A stretch of DNA of 6,218 bases, from the NCBI GenBank assembly GCA_029865675.1, contig JARXAU010000151.1, positions 1 to 6,218 on the forward strand, written 5' to 3'. The notes beneath the pieces are model-generated. The model was not told the origin of the DNA. It saw only the letters and a list, made by a program, of their open reading frames with translations, and did not search any database. Below, piece after piece: positions 5,928-6,218 of the stretch (the stretch's first letter is position 1; each line of letters opens with the position of its first letter). The DNA comes from Rhodoferax sp. (GTDB taxonomy: Bacteria > Pseudomonadota > Gammaproteobacteria > Burkholderiales > Burkholderiaceae_C). A program made the translations under genes and the position numbers.

Positions 5928-5933
5928 ATTGTA
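5928..5933 (-). promoter_or_regulatory. Candidate -10 box (TACAAT) for maeB
   Basis: TACAAT on the - strand matches the sigma-70 -10 consensus at five of six positions and would place the transcript start near 5921, leaving a leader of about 60 bases. No good -35 element lies 16-18 bases upstream, so an activator may be needed or the promoter may be elsewhere in 5860-6002. Confidence 0.35.
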
Positions 5934-6002
5934 GTCTTGGGGGCTCTTAACCCCGAGTGAGCGGCGCTTCTGCCCGCCCATGCTGCGCACCCCGGAACTG
6001 CG

Positions 6003-6218
6003 CTAAAGCACGGTGGCCTTGGCCAGCTCCATGCGCCGTGTGGTTTGCCCGCCGGTCAGTACAAAGCCGCGTTGCTGACCGGCGGGGTCCATGAAACGCC
6101 AAACGCCACCGCTTTGCGCTGCTGCGGCGTCCAACGCATCAGCTACCCAGGCGCCGGATTGCGCCGGGTGGGGCGCTGCCACCACCGTGGGCAAGGCCGG
6201 AGTCTTGACGGACACCGG
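6003..6218 (-). CDS. Unrecognised protein, C-terminal fragment (5' end outside the window)
   Basis: The - strand frame is open to the right edge and ends in TAG at 6003-6005, leaving about 71 visible residues. A GTG lies one codon inside the edge, but there is no way to tell whether it is the start. The visible part starts with a Pro/Ala/Val-rich stretch (VKTPALPTVVAAPHPAQSG), then an Ala-rich probable helix (WVADALDAAAAQSG), then a polar stretch ending RFMDPAGQQRGFVLTGGQTT and RRMELAKATVL. No membrane segment or known motif is visible. I do not recognise the family. It lies 143 bp upstream of maeB in the same direction, with no clear terminator between them. Confidence 0.55.
   Translation of the reverse strand, partial: PVSVKTPALPTVVAAPHPAQSGAWVADALDAAAAQSGGVWRFMDPAGQQRGFVLTGGQTTRRMELAKATVL

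Overview
The window is GC-rich chromosomal DNA of proteobacterial type. The product sequences (SurA, RsmA, a MaeB-type malic enzyme fused to a phosphotransacetylase domain, a DUF6172-like protein) and the base composition point to a betaproteobacterium, most likely Comamonadaceae (Rhodoferax/Polaromonas-like). That placement is inference from protein style, not from a database search.

Left part (1-1866, + strand): the 3' end of surA, cut by the window edge, is followed closely by a complete rsmA (ksgA). This is the outer-membrane chaperone / ribosome-maturation cluster, with no pdxA between the two genes as there is in E. coli. A 12-codon open frame starts on the base after the surA stop and ends in a TAATG overlap with the rsmA start. 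A strong hairpin with U-tracts in both directions (1837-1866) closes the cluster.

Middle (about 1870-3100, - strand): a two-gene unit facing rsmA. The upstream gene encodes an exported guanyl-specific ribonuclease of the RNase Sa/barnase superfamily, with its catalytic residues intact. The downstream gene encodes a barstar-family inhibitor with the RNase-contacting aspartates conserved. This RNase-inhibitor pair is the most interesting content of the window. It carries several structured elements: a palindrome over a candidate promoter, a hairpin plus U8 between the two genes, and a perfect 11-bp inverted repeat at the barstar stop. A possible small reading frame of unknown function follows barstar.

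Right part (3100-6218, - strand): maeB (NADP-type malic enzyme with a C-terminal phosphotransacetylase-like domain) is followed 42 bp later by a small DUF6172-like gene, probably co-transcribed. A long-loop terminator candidate follows. The maeB leader has a TACAAT -10-like box and a perfect 8-bp stem-loop just upstream of its Shine-Dalgarno. At the right edge lies the C-terminal end of an unrecognised protein on the - strand.

Apart from the RNase/barstar pair the genes are housekeeping. There is no sign of insertion sequences, phage genes, CRISPR, tRNA or rRNA.
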